A stretch of DNA of 6,926 nt, from NCBI GenBank assembly GCA_025462985.1, contig JAOAPP010000043.1, positions 1-6,926 on the forward strand. The letters run 5' to 3'. Under the pieces are notes generated by a model, which was given only the letters and a program-made list of their open reading frames with translations, was not told where the DNA came from and made no database searches. How positions within the stretch are numbered: position 1 is the first letter of the stretch; each line of letters starts with the position of its first letter. A program made the translations under genes and the position numbers. Of this stretch, positions 5,720 to 6,926 are shown piece after piece. The DNA is from Bryobacterales bacterium. GTDB lineage: Bacteria; Acidobacteriota; Terriglobia; Bryobacterales; Bryobacteraceae.

Positions 5720-6652
5720 CTATACAGCACGAACTTCGGCTCCGCGAGACAACGCATATTGCAGTAAGCGATCCACCAACGCCTCGTAAGAAAGTCCAGC
5801 ATGCTGCGCTTCATCCGGAAGCAAACTGTGCGGCGTCAGTCCCGGCAACGCGTTTACTTCAAGAATCGTCGGCCGTCCCTGCTCCGTTACGATGAAGTCC
5901 GTCCGCGAATAGTCGCGTAGCCCAATCAGCCTGTGTACCGATAGCGCAAGAGTTTGCAACCTTGCAGTCAGGTCGTGATCGATTGGCGCCGGGATCAGAT
6001 GCCGTGACCCTCCGGGCTTGTATTTCGCGTCGTAGCTATAAAACTCGTCTGAAGAAACTACCTCCACCACGGGCAGCGCTTCCTCGCCAAGCACGCCGCA
6101 CGAGAATTCCCGCCCCGGCACGAATTCCTCCGCCAAAATCTCCGGCGTTCGCGAGCTCGCCTCGATCATCGCCTTCGTCCAGGCCTCATGCGTCTTCACG
6201 ATCACCACGCCCGCACTCGAACCACTCGACCGCGGCTTCGCGACTAGCGGCAAATTCAACGACCCCGGCAACAACGGCAAAGTCCCACCCGCCAAATCGA
6301 AGGTATCCCAGGCCGGCGTCGGCAGTCCCTCAGCTGCCAACAACTTCTTCGTGATGTGCTTGTCCATCGCGATCGCGCACGCTGCCACACCGCTCCCGGT
6401 GTACGGCACACGCATCCAGTCCAAAATCCCCTGGATCGTGCCATCCTCGCCACCAGGCCCATGCAGGGCGTTGAACACCACATCAGGCGCGATCTCGCGA
6501 ATCGCGTCCACAAACCGCGCATCGAAGTCCAGCGAGCGCGCGTCATGCCCCAGCGCGGTGAGCGCGCGCATTACGCACGTTCCGCTTTCGATCGAGACCT
6601 CGCGTTCCGCGCTCGGACCGCCCATGACCACGGCGACTTTCAAACTGGGCAT
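5720..6652 (-). CDS. ddl: D-alanine--D-alanine ligase
   Basis: This cytoplasmic ATP-grasp enzyme joins two D-alanines for the peptidoglycan stem peptide. The 310 residues match the family's usual length and show GGPSAEREVS (11-20, Glu16 equivalent to E. coli DdlB Glu15), NALHGPGGEDGTIQG (61-75), the ATP-binding KPRSSGSSAGV (139-149), EEFVPGREF (175-183), YDAKY (207-211, Tyr211 equivalent to Tyr216), YSRTDF (248-253), and LEVNALPGLTPHS (264-276, metal ligands Glu265 and Asn267). Tyr211 indicates D-Ala-D-Ala rather than D-Ala-D-Lac activity. Ser143 replaces the Glu usual in the EGSS loop. The start is ATG 6650-6652; the open frame extends upstream only as an Arg-rich shadow of murB. It overlaps the murB end by 13 nt, so translational coupling is likely. 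Its 3' half is less GC-rich than its 5' half (about 55% against 63%). Confidence 0.97.
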   Translation of the reverse strand: MPSLKVAVVMGGPSAEREVSIESGTCVMRALTALGHDARSLDFDARFVDAIREIAPDVVFNALHGPGGEDGTIQGILDWMRVPYTGSGVAACAIAMDKHITKKLLAAEGLPTPAWDTFDLAGGTLPLLPGSLNLPLVAKPRSSGSSAGVVIVKTHEAWTKAMIEASSRTPEILAEEFVPGREFSCGVLGEEALPVVEVVSSDEFYSYDAKYKPGGSRHLIPAPIDHDLTARLQTLALSVHRLIGLRDYSRTDFIVTEQGRPTILEVNALPGLTPHSLLPDEAQHAGLSYEALVDRLLQYALSRGAEVRAV

Positions 6653-6926
6653 TCGGTGTCCGTAAATTCTCCGACCAGGTGGACTTCGAGGTGCAGATCG
6701 ACGCCGAATTTCTCTTCCACCGCTCTTCGGACCCGGGCGAGGAGCGTGGCGACGTCGCGCGCGGACGCGCCGCCCGTGTTGACGATGAAGTTGGCGTGCA
6801 AGGGGGACACTTCGGCCCCGCCTTCGCGCCAGCCCTTGGCCCCGGCGGCCTCGATCAGCCTTCCCGCGTGGTCGCCGTCGGGGTTGCGGAAGCACGAGCC
6901 GGAGTTGGGGATCGCGACGGGCTGCG
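6640..6926 (-). CDS. murB: UDP-N-acetylenolpyruvoylglucosamine reductase, C-terminal part (start beyond the window)
   Basis: The last 94 residues of MurB are present on the minus strand, reading in from the right edge to a TGA at 6640-6642. MurB is the cytoplasmic flavoenzyme that reduces UDP-GlcNAc-enolpyruvate to UDP-MurNAc using NADPH. The fragment opens with QPVAIPNSGSCFRNP, which contains the conserved Ser that donates a proton to the substrate. It continues with AGRLIEAAGAKGW, SPLHANFIVN and a terminal FGVDLHLEVHLVGEF, whose first Glu (in LEV) matches the conserved catalytic Glu of the C-terminal domain. No frameshift or stop disrupts it. It overlaps the ddl start by 13 nt, forming a murB-ddl unit of the dcw cluster. 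GC is high, matching the 5' half of ddl rather than the island. Confidence 0.96.
   Translation of the reverse strand, partial: QPVAIPNSGSCFRNPDGDHAGRLIEAAGAKGWREGGAEVSPLHANFIVNTGGASARDVATLLARVRRAVEEKFGVDLHLEVHLVGEFTDTECPV

Noticed and set aside
6653..6895. An 81-residue N-terminal extension of Ddl in the same open frame
   Set aside because: The extension is Arg/Pro-rich and lies out of frame over the clearly coding C-terminus of MurB. The family starts at the short hydrophobic strand before GGPSAERE, matching ATG 6650-6652.
1..6926. CRISPR array, insertion sequence or integrase genes
   Set aside because: No spaced direct repeats, transposase or integrase motifs, or matching terminal inverted repeats were seen.

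Overview
The window comes from a bacterial chromosome of moderately high GC. On the right (about 5720-6926, minus strand) it carries two peptidoglycan-precursor genes: the 3' end of murB and a complete ddl, overlapping by 13 nt. This is the usual murB-ddl segment of the division and cell wall (dcw) cluster. Hand counts give about 63% GC for the 5' half of ddl (6061-6360) and about 55% for its 3' half (5761-6060). The DUF262 gene is lower still, about 50% (2641-2940). The phylum cannot be assigned from these genes alone.

Where ftsQ would normally follow ddl, the rest of the window (1 to about 5600) looks like a defence island. Reading from ddl leftwards, it holds a GHKL (MORC/Hsp90/MutL-type) ATPase of 615 codons on the minus strand. 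Converging with it is a plus-strand pair, a DUF262 protein and a HEPN protein of the MAE_28990/MAE_18760 (RiboL-PSP) type, whose genes overlap. Divergent from that pair, on the minus strand, are a C5-cytosine DNA methyltransferase (Dcm family), a Vsr mismatch endonuclease, and the start of a further gene cut by the left edge. A short reading frame right after the ddl stop encodes a basic stretch followed by a short hydrophobic run. It could be the 5' remnant of ftsQ interrupted by the island, but this is only an inference.

Dcm would mark host DNA and Vsr would repair T:G mismatches arising from deaminated 5-methylcytosine. No classical type II restriction enzyme is visible. Destruction of foreign DNA or abortive arrest would therefore have to come from the gene cut at the left edge, the DUF262/HEPN pair (an RNase-type effector by family), or the MORC-type ATPase. 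The ATPase's C-terminus resembles a nuclease domain with a degenerate catalytic motif. MORC-type ATPases linked to cytosine methylases and Vsr are known from comparative genomics (Iyer, Aravind and colleagues). The combination here with DUF262 and HEPN is the part most worth testing as one composite system, although it could equally be two or three independent defence modules side by side.
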